Made by a program: the position numbers and the translations under genes. 64,000 bases of DNA from Methylomonas subterranea (GTDB lineage Bacteria > Pseudomonadota > Gammaproteobacteria > Methylococcales > Methylomonadaceae): contig NZ_JANIBJ010000001.1 in NCBI RefSeq assembly GCF_024505185.1, positions 62,001-126,000 of the forward strand, read 5' to 3'. Below, in pieces: positions 29,077 to 39,856 of this stretch (within the stretch, counting starts at the first letter, position 1; every line of letters begins with the position of its first letter). The notes beneath the pieces are model-generated. The model was given only the letters and a program-made list of their open reading frames with translations. It did no database searches and was not told the DNA's origin.

Positions 29077-29582
29077 AGCGGCTGTTTTTTGCCCTGTGGC
29101 CGGACGAGGAAACCCGTCGGCAATGCCATCGGCTTTCTCAAGCGTTGAGTCATGCCGGTAAGCCGGTCGCCGCCGACAATCTGCATGTGACCCTGGTGTT
29201 TTTGGGCAATATCGATCGGGCCGAGCAGGAAGCGCTCGCCCAAGCGGCGGCGAGCCTGCCGGTTCAAGCCATGGAGCTGAAGTTCGATCGCCTGTGTTTC
29301 TGGAAAAAACCGGCGGTGCTGTGTTTGGCCGCCGGTCAATGCCCCCCGCCGGTTTCGACCTTGGTCGCCGAATTATCCCTGCGGGCGGAGCGGCTCGGCA
29401 TCGGACTCGATAAACGGCCCTACCGCCCGCATGTCACCTTGGCGCGAAAAGCCAAAAATCTGCCGGATATGACATTCGAGCCGATAGTCTGGCGGGCGCG
29501 GGGTTTCGGTTTGCTGGAGTCGGTAGCCACGCCGGCCGGCGTGGAATACCGACTGATCGAGCGCTGGGGCGGAGTGGTTTAA
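29073..29582 (+). CDS. thpR: RNA 2',3'-cyclic phosphodiesterase ThpR
   Basis: 2H-phosphoesterase that opens 2',3'-cyclic phosphate RNA ends (LigT family). The 169-residue protein starts at ATG 29073, within the stop of the preceding gene (ATGA). It has both catalytic HxT motifs: NLHVTLVFLG near residue 40, and YRPHVTLARK near residue 122. A longer in-frame start at 28989 would overlap the redoxin gene by 88 bases and is rejected. Its stop codon overlaps that of the convergent mltB. Confidence 0.93.
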   Translation: MKRLFFALWPDEETRRQCHRLSQALSHAGKPVAADNLHVTLVFLGNIDRAEQEALAQAAASLPVQAMELKFDRLCFWKKPAVLCLAAGQCPPPVSTLVAELSLRAERLGIGLDKRPYRPHVTLARKAKNLPDMTFEPIVWRARGFGLLESVATPAGVEYRLIERWGGVV

Positions 29583-30568
29583 TTTTGTGCTTTTTTCTCG
29601 CGTATGGCCCGGCTGAGCTGATAAGCCGCCATGGCATAGAGGGGGCTGTGGTTATAGCGGGTAATCACATAAAAATTATGCAGGCCCAGCCATAATTCTT
29701 CGTGGTCGCTAAAGGGGTAGCTGAGTAATTTGACCTGTTCCTTGTCGGCAAGCTTGGCCGGAACTTGGATACCCAATTTGCGTAAGCGTCCTAGGGGCAT
29801 GTCCGGTTTTACGCCCTTGGTCAAAGCGCTTTTATAGCCCTGTCCCTTGGCGGACACTCGATAGGCAATCGCGCCGCCGCGTTGCCAATGGTTGGCGACG
29901 AAATAATTGGCTACGCTGGCAATGGCATCGCTGGGGTTATGCCAAATGTCGCGCTTGTTGTCGTGGTCGAAATCCCTGGCGTAGGCCCTGTAGCTGCTGG
30001 GCATGAATTGGGTCAGACCCATGGCGCCGGCATACGAACCCATGGGTTGCAGTGGATCCAGGTGTTCTTCCCGGCTCAGCAGCAAAAAATTTTCCAATTC
30101 CTTCAGAAAAAACTCGCTACGGGACGGATAGGCGAAGCCCAGCGTCGATAAGGCATCCATGACCCGGTATTTGCCGGTAAAGGCGCCGTATTTTGTCTCC
30201 ACGCCTATGATGGCAACGATGATTTCCGCCGGCACTCCGCTGTTTCGTTCAACCGCGCTCAAGGCGGCTTGGTTGTCGCGCCAGAATTGCACCCCGCCGT
30301 CTATGCGGGATTCTGTCAGAAATATTTCGCGGTATTGCTGCCAAGGCTTGCCTTCCGCCGGTTTAGCCATGGCATCCAATATGGCTTGCTGAATGTTCAC
30401 GGACTGAAACAGATGTTTAAGGTCCGCTTCGTTGAAATGATGTTGTTTGACCATTTGTCCGATAAAACGGTTTAAGGCTTCGGTTTGCGGAATTTCGGCG
30501 TTTGCCGCCTTGGCCGCAAACAGGGCTGCACAGAACAGGGCGGCGGAAAGCAGGGGCTGGGTTTTCAT
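29579..30568 (-). CDS. mltB: Lytic murein transglycosylase B
   Basis: Cleaves the MurNAc-GlcNAc bond of peptidoglycan to give 1,6-anhydro products. The 329-residue protein has a signal peptide (QPLLSAALFCAALFAAKAANA), with no lipobox at its end, so it is probably soluble periplasmic rather than lipid-anchored. It carries the catalytic glutamate E124 in GVETKYG, and the fold motif GSYAGAMGLTQFMPSSYRAY. It is the last gene of the mre-mrd cluster, 9 bases after rodA. The stop codons of mltB and thpR overlap by two bases on opposite strands (TTAA, 29579-29582). Confidence 0.94.
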   Translation of the reverse strand: MKTQPLLSAALFCAALFAAKAANAEIPQTEALNRFIGQMVKQHHFNEADLKHLFQSVNIQQAILDAMAKPAEGKPWQQYREIFLTESRIDGGVQFWRDNQAALSAVERNSGVPAEIIVAIIGVETKYGAFTGKYRVMDALSTLGFAYPSRSEFFLKELENFLLLSREEHLDPLQPMGSYAGAMGLTQFMPSSYRAYARDFDHDNKRDIWHNPSDAIASVANYFVANHWQRGGAIAYRVSAKGQGYKSALTKGVKPDMPLGRLRKLGIQVPAKLADKEQVKLLSYPFSDHEELWLGLHNFYVITRYNHSPLYAMAAYQLSRAIREKKAQN

Positions 30569-30577
30569 AAGCGGCGA

Positions 30578-31708
30578 TCAAATGGGTAAAAGTTTGCGGT
30601 GGGTGTGGATCGACATCAACATGCCGAAGCCTGCCATCAGGGTCACCAGGGAGGTGCCGCCGTAACTGACCAGGGGCAAGGGCACGCCAACTACCGGCAA
30701 AATGCCGATTACCATGCCGATGTTGACGAACACGTAAACGAAAAAGGTGAAGGCCAGACTGCCGGCCAACAAGCGGCAATAGGTATCCTGGGATTGCACG
30801 GCAATATAAAAGCAACGGCTGATGACCAAGAGATAGAGAAACAGCAGGCCCACGCAGCCGAACAAACCGAATTCTTCCGCAAACACGGCAAAAATGAAGT
30901 CGGTGGAACTCTCGGGCAGAAAATCCAGTTTGGATTGGGTGCTGCCCAGCCAGCCTTTACCATGGATGCCGCCGGAACCGATGGCGATTTTCGATTGAAT
31001 GATATGGTAACCGGTGCCCATCGGGTCGGCTTCCGGATTGATGAAGGTCAGTACCCGGTTGCGTTGATATTCGCGTAAAAAATGCCACAACACCGGCGTC
31101 ATGGCCGCCAAAGTCACGCCTATGCCTATCATGAACCACCAGGACAGGCCGGCGAAAAACAGTACCGCCGCGCCGGAGCTGGCCACCAGCAAAGAGGTGC
31201 CCAAGTCCGGCTGCTTGGCGATCAACAACACCGGAATCAGCAATAACACGGCGGCCACCAGGACATTTTTCGGCTTGGGCGGCAGCGGGTGTTCCGACAA
31301 ATACCACGCCACCATCATCGGCGCGGAGATCTTGGTGAATTCCGAGGGTTGAAAGCGAAAGAAACCCAAATCCAGCCAACGCTGCGCGCCCATGCTGATT
31401 TGCCCCATCACGGCGACAGCCAGCAACAAGAGTACGCACAGACTGAAAAAAGCCACCGAAAAGGCCTGAAAACGGCGCGGATTGACATGGGCCAGCACCA
31501 CCATCACCGCGATGGCCAGTCCGGTGCGGCTGGCATGGCGGAGCAACAGGGCTTCGTTTTGTCCGCCGGCGCTATACAGGATCACAAAACTGAGCGCGCA
31601 AATCAGGATCAGGATCAAAAACAGCGGAATATCGATGTGTAATCTTCGCAGCAGGTTGCCGAGCAGGGACGGTGCTTGAAATTGTTCGGTACGCATTTCA
31701 ATTTTCAT
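30578..31708 (-). CDS. rodA: Peptidoglycan polymerase RodA (SEDS family)
   Basis: Glycosyltransferase of the Rod complex that polymerises lipid II during side-wall elongation, paired with PBP2. The 376-residue protein has about ten membrane helices and the SEDS motifs QPDLGTSLLVASSGAAVLFF, SGGIHGKGWLGSTQSKLDFL and PESSTDFIFAVFAEEFGL. The start ATG at 31708 follows AAGGA with 8-base spacing and overlaps the mrdA end by 11 bases, showing coupling with its partner. Confidence 0.96.
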   Translation of the reverse strand: MKIEMRTEQFQAPSLLGNLLRRLHIDIPLFLILILICALSFVILYSAGGQNEALLLRHASRTGLAIAVMVVLAHVNPRRFQAFSVAFFSLCVLLLLAVAVMGQISMGAQRWLDLGFFRFQPSEFTKISAPMMVAWYLSEHPLPPKPKNVLVAAVLLLIPVLLIAKQPDLGTSLLVASSGAAVLFFAGLSWWFMIGIGVTLAAMTPVLWHFLREYQRNRVLTFINPEADPMGTGYHIIQSKIAIGSGGIHGKGWLGSTQSKLDFLPESSTDFIFAVFAEEFGLFGCVGLLFLYLLVISRCFYIAVQSQDTYCRLLAGSLAFTFFVYVFVNIGMVIGILPVVGVPLPLVSYGGTSLVTLMAGFGMLMSIHTHRKLLPI

Positions 31709-33554
31709 GCGGCTTATCCTTTTTGGGATTCAGATAGGCATCGATGATCTCACCGGCCATCGGCGCCGCGATCGAGCCGCCGTGGCCGCCGTGTTCGGCG
31801 ACGATGGCCACGGCGATTTTGGGATCGTGAACCGGCGCAAAGGCGATGAACAAGGCATGGTCGCGCATTTTAAAGTCGATGGCATCCTCGTTGTACTTTT
31901 CTTCCTGTTTGACGGTAAAAACCTGGGCCGTGCCGGTTTTACCGGCAATCTGGTAGTTGATGTTTTTGGACAGGCGGCCGGCCGTGCCCCGGTTGCCGTG
32001 TACCACGTTGGTCATGGCGAATATGATGTTATCGACATGCTGTTTTTTTAACGGGATTTTACTGTCCGGCAACAAATCCGGCGGCGTGGCGTAATCGGGC
32101 GTGATGATTTCCTGCACCAAGTGAGGGGTAATCACCTTGCCGTAATTGGCCAGGATGGCGGTGGCGCGGGCCAGTTGCAGGGGCGTCACCTGGGTGTAGC
32201 CCTGGCCGATGCCGGTGATTACGGTTTCTCCCGGATACCAGGCCCGGTTGCGATGGCTGCGTTTCCATTCCTTGGTCGGCATCAGGCCGCTGATTTCGCC
32301 GACCAGATCGATGCCGCTTTTTTCGCCGAAACCGAAGCGGTGCATGAATTCCGACATTCTGTCTATGCCCAGGGCCAAGGCAAGATCGTAAAAATAAACA
32401 TCGCAGGACTGGGTGATGGCGTCGTTCATGTCGACCATGCCGTGCCCGCCTTTTCGCCAATCCCGGTATTTGTGCTTGACGTTGGGCAGTTGGTAATAGC
32501 CCGGGCAAAACAAGCGGTGGCCGAAATCGATCACGCCGTATTCCAGCCCGGCCAGGGCGAAAAAGGGTTTGACGGTGGAACCCGGCGGATACAGTCCGCG
32601 CAGGGCGCGGTTATATAGCGGTTGATCGGGGGAATCGCGCAAGGCTTTGTATTCCGCGTTGGAGATGCCGGTCACGAACGGGTTGGGGTCGAAGCCGGGT
32701 CGGCTGGCAAAGGCCAAGACGCCGCCGGTTTTGATGTCGATGGCGACGGCGGCGCCGTTGTACTCACCCAAGGCGTCGTAGGCGATTTTTTGCAGGTCTA
32801 TGTCCAGGGTCAGATAAATATTGGAGCCGGCGATAGGCTCCACCGTGGCGACCGTATTGACGGCGCGGGCCTGGGCGTTGGTCTCGATTTCCTCGTAGCC
32901 GGCGGTGCCCAGCAATTGGGATTCGTAGGATTTTTCTATGCCGTTTTTGCCGATGATATCGGTACCGCGGTATTCGGCGGTGGGCAGGGATTTTACTTCC
33001 TGTTCGTTGATGCGGCCCACGTAGCCGACCACGTGCGCGGCCAGTTCGCCGTAGGGATAATGCCGCACCAAGCGGGCGTAGACGTCGACGCCGGGAAAAT
33101 AAGGTCGAACCACGGCAAATTTTGCCACGTCTTCATCCGACAGGTTTTGCAATAGCGGCGTAGTGACAAAGGCTTTGTTACGCTTTCTCTGTTTTTGAAA
33201 CTGTTCGATTTTTTCGTCGGGAATGGCCAGCAGTTTTTGCAGTTTCGCCAAGGTGGCGTCGAGGTCCTTGATTTGCTCGGGGATCAGTTCCAGGCTATAA
33301 GTGGGGACATTTTCCGCCAGCATGCGGCCGTGGCGGTCGTATATGATGCCGCGAGTGGGCGGCAACGGGGCAATCTTGATCCTGTTGTCCTTGGACATGG
33401 TGGCGTAATGCTCGTGCCCGACCACCTGCAGATATATCAATCGGACAATCAGGCCGGTAATCAACAGCAGAATCAGTAAAAAAGCCGCCACAATGCGGCT
33501 GAGGAAGATCCGGTTTTCCGCCAGAGAGTCCTTGATGGCAAATTGTATATCCAT
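31698..33554 (-). CDS. mrdA: Penicillin-binding protein 2 (elongation transpeptidase)
   Basis: Class B PBP that crosslinks glycan strands made by RodA. The 618-residue protein has one N-terminal membrane helix (about 18-40), a PBP dimer domain and a transpeptidase domain. The active-site serine is S326 in PPGSTVKP, a second motif is SCD, and the third motif is K539-T-G-T in AGKTGTAQ. The spacing fits PBP2. It lies 4 bases after mreD in the mreBCD-mrdA-rodA order. Confidence 0.97.
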   Translation of the reverse strand: MDIQFAIKDSLAENRIFLSRIVAAFLLILLLITGLIVRLIYLQVVGHEHYATMSKDNRIKIAPLPPTRGIIYDRHGRMLAENVPTYSLELIPEQIKDLDATLAKLQKLLAIPDEKIEQFQKQRKRNKAFVTTPLLQNLSDEDVAKFAVVRPYFPGVDVYARLVRHYPYGELAAHVVGYVGRINEQEVKSLPTAEYRGTDIIGKNGIEKSYESQLLGTAGYEEIETNAQARAVNTVATVEPIAGSNIYLTLDIDLQKIAYDALGEYNGAAVAIDIKTGGVLAFASRPGFDPNPFVTGISNAEYKALRDSPDQPLYNRALRGLYPPGSTVKPFFALAGLEYGVIDFGHRLFCPGYYQLPNVKHKYRDWRKGGHGMVDMNDAITQSCDVYFYDLALALGIDRMSEFMHRFGFGEKSGIDLVGEISGLMPTKEWKRSHRNRAWYPGETVITGIGQGYTQVTPLQLARATAILANYGKVITPHLVQEIITPDYATPPDLLPDSKIPLKKQHVDNIIFAMTNVVHGNRGTAGRLSKNINYQIAGKTGTAQVFTVKQEEKYNEDAIDFKMRDHALFIAFAPVHDPKIAVAIVAEHGGHGGSIAAPMAGEIIDAYLNPKKDKPHEN

Positions 33555-33558
33555 GGTT

Positions 33559-34047
33559 CTAGCTGATGCGCGCCAAAACCCGAATTGCCCTCAGCGCCGA
33601 AAATACCAGCGGCCACAGCAAGGCGCCGGTCAGCACCGGATACCAAAACGACAACGGCAGGCGATTGGCGGCCTGCATGCTTTCCATGCCGAAGATCAGG
33701 CTTTGGCCGCCCAGCAGACAGAAAAACACGAATACGCATTGCTGTATCAGCGGAAATTGCCGCAGCCTGCGGTGTTGCCGGATGCTGAAATAACTGTAAA
33801 GGGCATAAATCAGCGCGTATTGGCCCAGCAAGTGGCTGGTCAGTACATCGGTCAGCAAGCCGGCGGTAAACGCGGTAAATACTCCGAATCGTTCGGGCAG
33901 GGCGATGGACCAATAAATCAAAACCAGCGCTATCCAGTCTGGATTGAATTCGACCGTACCGGGAAACAGGTCCATGATCCTGAGTATCATGGCGCAAGCC
34001 AGCGTCGCGATGAAGTATAAGGGCGCGGACGGACTATGGCTTGGCAT
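33559..34047 (-). CDS. mreD: Rod shape-determining protein MreD
   Basis: Small inner-membrane component of the elongation complex that bridges MreC and MreB. The 162-residue protein has five to six hydrophobic helices and the family segment DLFPGTVEFNPDWIALVLIY. Its start overlaps the end of mreC by 14 bases. Confidence 0.93.
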   Translation of the reverse strand: MPSHSPSAPLYFIATLACAMILRIMDLFPGTVEFNPDWIALVLIYWSIALPERFGVFTAFTAGLLTDVLTSHLLGQYALIYALYSYFSIRQHRRLRQFPLIQQCVFVFFCLLGGQSLIFGMESMQAANRLPLSFWYPVLTGALLWPLVFSALRAIRVLARIS

Positions 34048-34927
34048 GCTCGGTTTCCAATTGTTCGGCCGGTGGCGGTTCTTTGTCTTTATCCAAAAAC
34101 ACCGGGTTTGTATCGCTCCAGACGATCAGGAATTCGCGACTGGTTTCCAGCTGGGCTTTGGGGGTGGCGTATATGTTGGCGAAAGACTTGTCCGGGCGGG
34201 TTTCGAATTTATCCACCACCGCCACCGGATAGCCTGCCGGAAACACGCCGCCCAAGCCCGAGGTGACCAGCAGATCGCCGGGCACGATGTCGGCGTTTTT
34301 GGCTAAAAACGGCAGTTGCAGGCGATTGGGCAGGCCGGTGCCGAAGGCGATGGTTCGCAGACCGTTTCGGTTGACCTCGACCGGAATGGCGTGGTCTGGG
34401 TCGGTAATCAGCATGACCTCCGAGCTGGAGGGCAGGGCGCGTATCACCTGGCCGACGATGCCGTTGGCATCCAGCACCGGCTGCTCCGGATGCACGCCGA
34501 ATCGCGTGCCCTTGTTGACCACCACGGTATGTTCGTAGGGCGCCAGTTTTACCGACAACAATTCGGCAATCAGCACTTGTTCGCCCAGGCGGAAGGAATT
34601 TTCCAACAATACGCGCAGCCGGATGTTTTCTTTTTCCAGAGCTTCCAGTTTTAACAGTTTGCCGGCATTGATCAACTGGGTTTCCTTCAGGCGGCGGTTT
34701 TCCTTTTGCAGCTCCAGATAGGACAGTACCGTGCCCGAGATGGATTTCAGGTTGTCTCCGGGCAGGCTGGCCAACAGTTGAAGCGGATGGGTTGCGATGG
34801 ACAGGACGGCGCGCAGCGGGTGCAGGTGTGGTGTGCGGAAATCGGTTACCAATAATGCGAGCGAGGCCAGAATCGCCACCAACAGGCGCGTGTTAAGCGA
34901 TGGGCCTTGGGCAAATAAGAGTTTTAT
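34034..34927 (-). CDS. mreC: Rod shape-determining protein MreC, apparent ATA start codon
   Basis: Bitopic scaffold of the Rod system that binds PBP2 in the periplasm. Conserved features are one N-terminal membrane helix, a coiled coil (LELQKENRRLKETQL; LEALEKENIRLRVLLENS) and the MreC beta core (NGIVGQVIRALPSSSEVMLI; DLLVTSGLGGVFPAGYPVAV). The first canonical start codon in frame, TTG at 34882, would lose the conserved N-terminus. Upstream, the frame encodes KLLFAQGPSLNTRLLVAIL, which aligns with the E. coli start KPIFSRGPSLQIRLILAVL. The codon at the initiator methionine position is ATA (34925-34927), with GAGG 7 bases before it and an in-frame stop a few codons upstream. Initiation at ATA is an inference; sequencing error or mutation remains possible. 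Confidence 0.85.
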   Translation of the reverse strand: MKLLFAQGPSLNTRLLVAILASLALLVTDFRTPHLHPLRAVLSIATHPLQLLASLPGDNLKSISGTVLSYLELQKENRRLKETQLINAGKLLKLEALEKENIRLRVLLENSFRLGEQVLIAELLSVKLAPYEHTVVVNKGTRFGVHPEQPVLDANGIVGQVIRALPSSSEVMLITDPDHAIPVEVNRNGLRTIAFGTGLPNRLQLPFLAKNADIVPGDLLVTSGLGGVFPAGYPVAVVDKFETRPDKSFANIYATPKAQLETSREFLIVWSDTNPVFLDKDKEPPPAEQLETEHAKP

Positions 34928-35088
34928 GGCACAACCTCAAGCGTGATAACAAAGCGACAAACACCGCGAAACGCGGATGTCGGTTAAAGGAGGCCAAATA
35001 TTAACACAGCGATTAGATTGCTGCGGCGGTCGCCATTTTGCGCAACGGCGGCCGCTCCCAGTCCGTCAATATCCGGCGGAGTTGAGGC

Positions 35089-36204
<1,116 letters not shown>

Positions 36205-36237
36205 TCATATTTACATTACCAATAAGGGAGCTTAATG

Positions 36238-36525
36238 ATGTCGTTGACGGCCAGTGACGTGAAAAAAATCGCCCACCTCGCCAGGTTGGGCATTCAGGAA
36301 CATCAAATCGATAGTTATGCCAGTGACTTGTCCAACATGCTGGATTTGATGACGCAAATGGGGCAATTGAATACCGATGGCGTGGCTCCCATGGCCCACC
36401 CCCTGGATCAGATGCAGCGCCTCCGAGACGATGCGGTGACCGAAACCGATCAACGCGGTCTGTTCCAGTCCATTGCCCCGCAAACCGAGGCCGGGCTTTA
36501 TTTAGTACCCAAAGTTATCGATTAA
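36238..36525 (+). CDS. gatC: Asp/Glu-tRNA amidotransferase subunit C
   Basis: Small clamp subunit that joins GatA and GatB in the transamidation of misacylated Asp-tRNA(Asn) or Glu-tRNA(Gln). The 95-residue protein has the typical [12 protein letters not shown] start and the C-terminal tail [13 protein letters not shown]. Two adjacent ATG codons occur (36235 and 36238); GGGAG at 36226-36230 is better spaced for 36238. It is followed by gatA after 8 bases. Confidence 0.95.
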   Translation: MSLTASDVKKIAHLARLGIQEHQIDSYASDLSNMLDLMTQMGQLNTDGVAPMAHPLDQMQRLRDDAVTETDQRGLFQSIAPQTEAGLYLVPKVID

Positions 36526-36533
36526 GGATGATC

Positions 36534-37985
36534 ATGCACAATCTTACCCTGACCGAACTGGCGGCCGCGTTGCGCGGCAAGCAATTTTCCAGCACGGAAT
36601 TGACGCAAGCTTTTTTAAGCCGCATTCGCCGGCATGAAACCTTGAATGCATTTATTACGGTCTGCGAAGACAGCGCCTTGCAACAAGCGCGGGCGGCGGA
36701 TGCCTTGCTGGCGGCCGGCGCGGCCGGGCCGTTGACCGGTATTCCGCTGGCGCAGAAAGATATTTTCTGCACACTGGGTACTAAAACCAGCTGTGCTTCG
36801 AAAATGCTGGACAACTTTATCGCACCTTATAACGCCACGGTGGTTGAGAAATTCAACCGGGCCGGCGGCGTGATGTTGGGTAAATTAAACATGGACGAGT
36901 TCGCCATGGGCTCGTCCAACGAAAATAGTTTTTACGGGGTAGCGCACAATCCGTGGGATACCGGTTGCGTGCCGGGCGGCTCATCCGGCGGTTCCGCCGT
37001 TGCGGTGGCCGCCCGGCTGACGCCGGCGGCCACCGGTACCGATACCGGCGGCTCGATACGGCAACCGGCGGCATTTTGCGGCATCACCGGTTTAAAGCCT
37101 ACCTATGGTCGGGTATCGCGCTACGGCATGATTGCCTATGCCTCCAGTCTGGATCAGGGCGGCCCGATGGCGCGCAGCGCGGAAGACGCGGCACTGCTGC
37201 TGCAAGTGATGGCCGGTTTCGATCCCAAGGATTCCACCAGCGTCGACCGACCTGTGCCGGATTACAGCGCCGGCCTGAACGACAGCCTGCAAGGTTTGAA
37301 AATCGGATTGCCGAAACAGTTTTTCAGCACCGGGCTGGACGGTGAAATGGCTACGACGATTCAGACAGCGGTCGACGAATACCGCAAACTCGGCGCCGAC
37401 GTTAAAGAAGTGGACATGCCCAACCTGGAGCTAGCCATTCCAGCCTATTATGTGATCGCCTCGGCCGAATGCTCGTCCAACCTGTCGCGTTACGACGGCG
37501 TGCGATTCGGTTACCGTTGCAAGGATCCCCAAGACTTGACCGACCTCTACACCCGCTCGCGTGGCGAAGCCTTCGGTGCCGAAGTCAAACGGCGGATTTT
37601 AATGGGGACCTACGCCTTGTCCGCCGGCTACTACGATGCCTACTACTTAAAAGCTCAACAAGTGCGCCGCTTGATCAGCGACGATTTCAAACGCGCCTTG
37701 TCGGAAGTCGACGTGTTGATGGGGCCGGTTTCGCCCGGCACCGCGTTCCGCATCGGCGAAAAGACCAGCGACCCGGTGCAGATGTATCTGGAAGATATTT
37801 ACACTATCGCCATCAATCTGGCCGGCTTGCCGGCCATGTCTGTTCCGGCCGGCTTCGTCGACGGCATGCCGGTCGGCTTGCAGGTGATCGGCAGCTATTT
37901 TAGCGAAGCCAAGTTGTTGAACGTCGCGCATCGCTATCAGCAAGTCACCGATTGGCATCTGCAAGTGCCCAAGGGTTTTGAGTAA
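36534..37985 (+). CDS. gatA: Asp/Glu-tRNA amidotransferase subunit A
   Basis: Amidase that hydrolyses glutamine and channels ammonia to GatB. From ATG 36534 (AAGGA 5 bases upstream; an earlier ATG at 36528 overlaps that site) the protein is 483 residues. The amidase-signature catalytic triad K75, S150 and S174 is in place ([41 protein letters not shown]), with the family's 75- and 24-residue spacings. Unusually, gatB does not follow directly: three accessory genes lie between. Confidence 0.97.
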   Translation: MHNLTLTELAAALRGKQFSSTELTQAFLSRIRRHETLNAFITVCEDSALQQARAADALLAAGAAGPLTGIPLAQKDIFCTLGTKTSCASKMLDNFIAPYNATVVEKFNRAGGVMLGKLNMDEFAMGSSNENSFYGVAHNPWDTGCVPGGSSGGSAVAVAARLTPAATGTDTGGSIRQPAAFCGITGLKPTYGRVSRYGMIAYASSLDQGGPMARSAEDAALLLQVMAGFDPKDSTSVDRPVPDYSAGLNDSLQGLKIGLPKQFFSTGLDGEMATTIQTAVDEYRKLGADVKEVDMPNLELAIPAYYVIASAECSSNLSRYDGVRFGYRCKDPQDLTDLYTRSRGEAFGAEVKRRILMGTYALSAGYYDAYYLKAQQVRRLISDDFKRALSEVDVLMGPVSPGTAFRIGEKTSDPVQMYLEDIYTIAINLAGLPAMSVPAGFVDGMPVGLQVIGSYFSEAKLLNVAHRYQQVTDWHLQVPKGFE

Positions 37986-38033
37986 CTCCATTAATGTTCG
38001 CAAGCTAAATCGCACACATAGAGAAGCCCTTTG

Positions 38034-39200
38034 ATGTTGATACGATCTATAAAGCTGAATAATTTTTTGAGCTACGGCGACAGTGCGCCCTGTATTCCGT
38101 TAAACAGTCTCAACGTAATTATCGGTCCCAATGGTTCTGGAAAATCCAACCTCATTGAAGCTATAGAGCTCTTACGCGCCACCCCCAAAGATTTGCTTAC
38201 TCCTATCCGCGATGGTGGCGGTATTCGCGATTGGCTGTGGAAGGGTAGCAGCATCATCCCCACAGCGAGTATCGAAGCCGTATTTAGCTTGACGGACACT
38301 CCCTCAAACAACCTACGCTACACACTTGGTTTTACAGAAGTTGCTCAACGCTTTGAAATCACCGATGAGCGCCTTGAAACCGAAACCCCAAAGCCTCATA
38401 AAAACCAGCCGTATCTGTATTACGAATTTCGCAATGGTCACGGTGTGTTAAATGTAAAGGGAAGAGAACGAAGGCTGCAACATGAAGAGATCGAATTAAA
38501 CCAGTCTATTTTGTCCCAACGCAAAGATCCCGATCAATATCCTGAATTAACTCGGCTTGGTCGTTCGCTGGCAGAAATAAAGCTTTACCGGGAATGGAGT
38601 TTCGGGCGCTATACAACACCCCGCATCCCGCAAAAAGCCGATCTTCCCAATGAATGGCTGGAAGCGGATGCGCGCAATCTCGGTTTGGTACTGAATCGCT
38701 TGCGCCGTGAGCCCCAAGCCAAACAACGTCTGTTATCCGCCTTGCAAGCTCTCTACGAGGGCATCGACGATTACGATATTCAAATAGAAGGCGGCACCGT
38801 TCAGGTATTTTTTCATGAAGGCCGCTTTACCGTGCCCGCCACTCGGCTATCGGACGGCACGCTGCGCTATCTTTGCTTGCTGGCAATCCTGTGCCACCCC
38901 AATCCTCCACCCTTGGTGTGCATTGAAGAACCGGAACTAGGCTTACACCCCGACATATTGCCTACACTGGCCGATTTGTTAAAAGAAGCTTCCGAACGCT
39001 GCCAATTGATCGTGACCACGCATTCCGAGATATTGGTGGACGCTTTGTCGGATCAACCCGAGTCGGTATTGGTTGCTGAAAAAAACGAAGCCGGTTCCAC
39101 CCTGACCCGTTTAGATGCAGAACAACTAAAACCTTGGCTGGAAAAATATCGCTTAGGTCAACTCTGGACTCAAGGACAAATTGGAGGAACTCGCTGGTGA
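38034..39200 (+). CDS. AAA/ABC-type ATPase (RecF/OLD-like), candidate defence-system subunit
   Basis: Predicted P-loop ATPase of the SMC/RecF/OLD-like group. The 388-residue protein has Walker A GPNGSGKS at 31-38, an ABC-like signature LSDGTLR at 272-278, Walker B LVCIEEPELGLHP with E298/E299, and a switch histidine H330 in TTHSE. There is no long coiled coil or fused nuclease domain. The start ATG 38034 follows GAGAAG; a TTG directly before it is less likely. It overlaps the next gene (DUF4276) by 4 bases. Base composition is visibly more AT-rich than gatA. ATPase + TOPRIM-like pairs such as OLD, Gabija and PARIS act in phage defence; a similar role here is inference. Confidence 0.88.
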   Translation: MLIRSIKLNNFLSYGDSAPCIPLNSLNVIIGPNGSGKSNLIEAIELLRATPKDLLTPIRDGGGIRDWLWKGSSIIPTASIEAVFSLTDTPSNNLRYTLGFTEVAQRFEITDERLETETPKPHKNQPYLYYEFRNGHGVLNVKGRERRLQHEEIELNQSILSQRKDPDQYPELTRLGRSLAEIKLYREWSFGRYTTPRIPQKADLPNEWLEADARNLGLVLNRLRREPQAKQRLLSALQALYEGIDDYDIQIEGGTVQVFFHEGRFTVPATRLSDGTLRYLCLLAILCHPNPPPLVCIEEPELGLHPDILPTLADLLKEASERCQLIVTTHSEILVDALSDQPESVLVAEKNEAGSTLTRLDAEQLKPWLEKYRLGQLWTQGQIGGTRW

Positions 39201-39853
39201 AAATTTTCGTAGAAGGGGGCGGCGATTCTAGTCAACTGAAAGCGAATTGCCGGAAGGGATTTGCCAGCTTTCTTGAAAAAGCCGGCCTTAAAGGAAATAT
39301 GCCCAGAATTGTAGCCTGCGGAAGTCGAAAACATGCTTATGATGATTTTTGTACCGCTTTAAATAACGGTGAAGAAGCTTTGTTATTGGTGGATTCGGAA
39401 GAATCCGTCAATACGGGATTGCAAGGCACTGAAGACTATGAAACCTGGAAACCCTGGGAACATTTAGCCCAGCGCGAGGGCGATAAATGGGTTAAGCCGA
39501 TAAAAGCTACCAATAAGCAATGCCATCTGATGGTTCAGTGCATGGAAAGTTGGTTTTTGGCTGATCGCGACTCCTTGAAGTCATTTTTTGGGCAAGGCTT
39601 TAAGGAAAATCAGCTACCCGCTGCTGCTAACTCGATAGAAGCGATTGGCAAACAACAAGTTTATGAAGCGTTGGCAAAAGCAACGGCCGACTGTAAAAGC
39701 AAAGCAAAATATGGCAAAGGCGAGCATTCTTTTAAAATTTTGGAACTGATTGCCCCAAGCAAAGTTATAGAAGCTTCCCCATGGGCAAGGCGTTGGATCA
39801 ATGTGACGAAACATCTAATGGGGATTTCATTGTCTGCAGCGGATAAGCAATAA
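39197..39853 (+). CDS. DUF4276 family protein, TOPRIM-like, partner of the ATPase
   Basis: 218 residues from a GTG start at 39197, with GGAGG nine bases before it and a 4-base overlap with the ATPase stop (GTGA). The N-terminus KIFVEGGGDS puts an acidic residue (E6) after a beta strand, and a second strand ends in an acidic cluster (LLLVDSEES, D66-E68-E69). That is the E...DxD/E arrangement of TOPRIM-type metal sites, which would make this the catalytic (nuclease-like) subunit. A KxHxMVQ-like segment (KQCHLMVQCMESW) follows near 120. The gene is AT-rich compared with its neighbours, suggesting acquisition. The family has no firmly established function. Confidence 0.82.
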   Translation: MKIFVEGGGDSSQLKANCRKGFASFLEKAGLKGNMPRIVACGSRKHAYDDFCTALNNGEEALLLVDSEESVNTGLQGTEDYETWKPWEHLAQREGDKWVKPIKATNKQCHLMVQCMESWFLADRDSLKSFFGQGFKENQLPAAANSIEAIGKQQVYEALAKATADCKSKAKYGKGEHSFKILELIAPSKVIEASPWARRWINVTKHLMGISLSAADKQ

Positions 39854-39856
39854 ACC

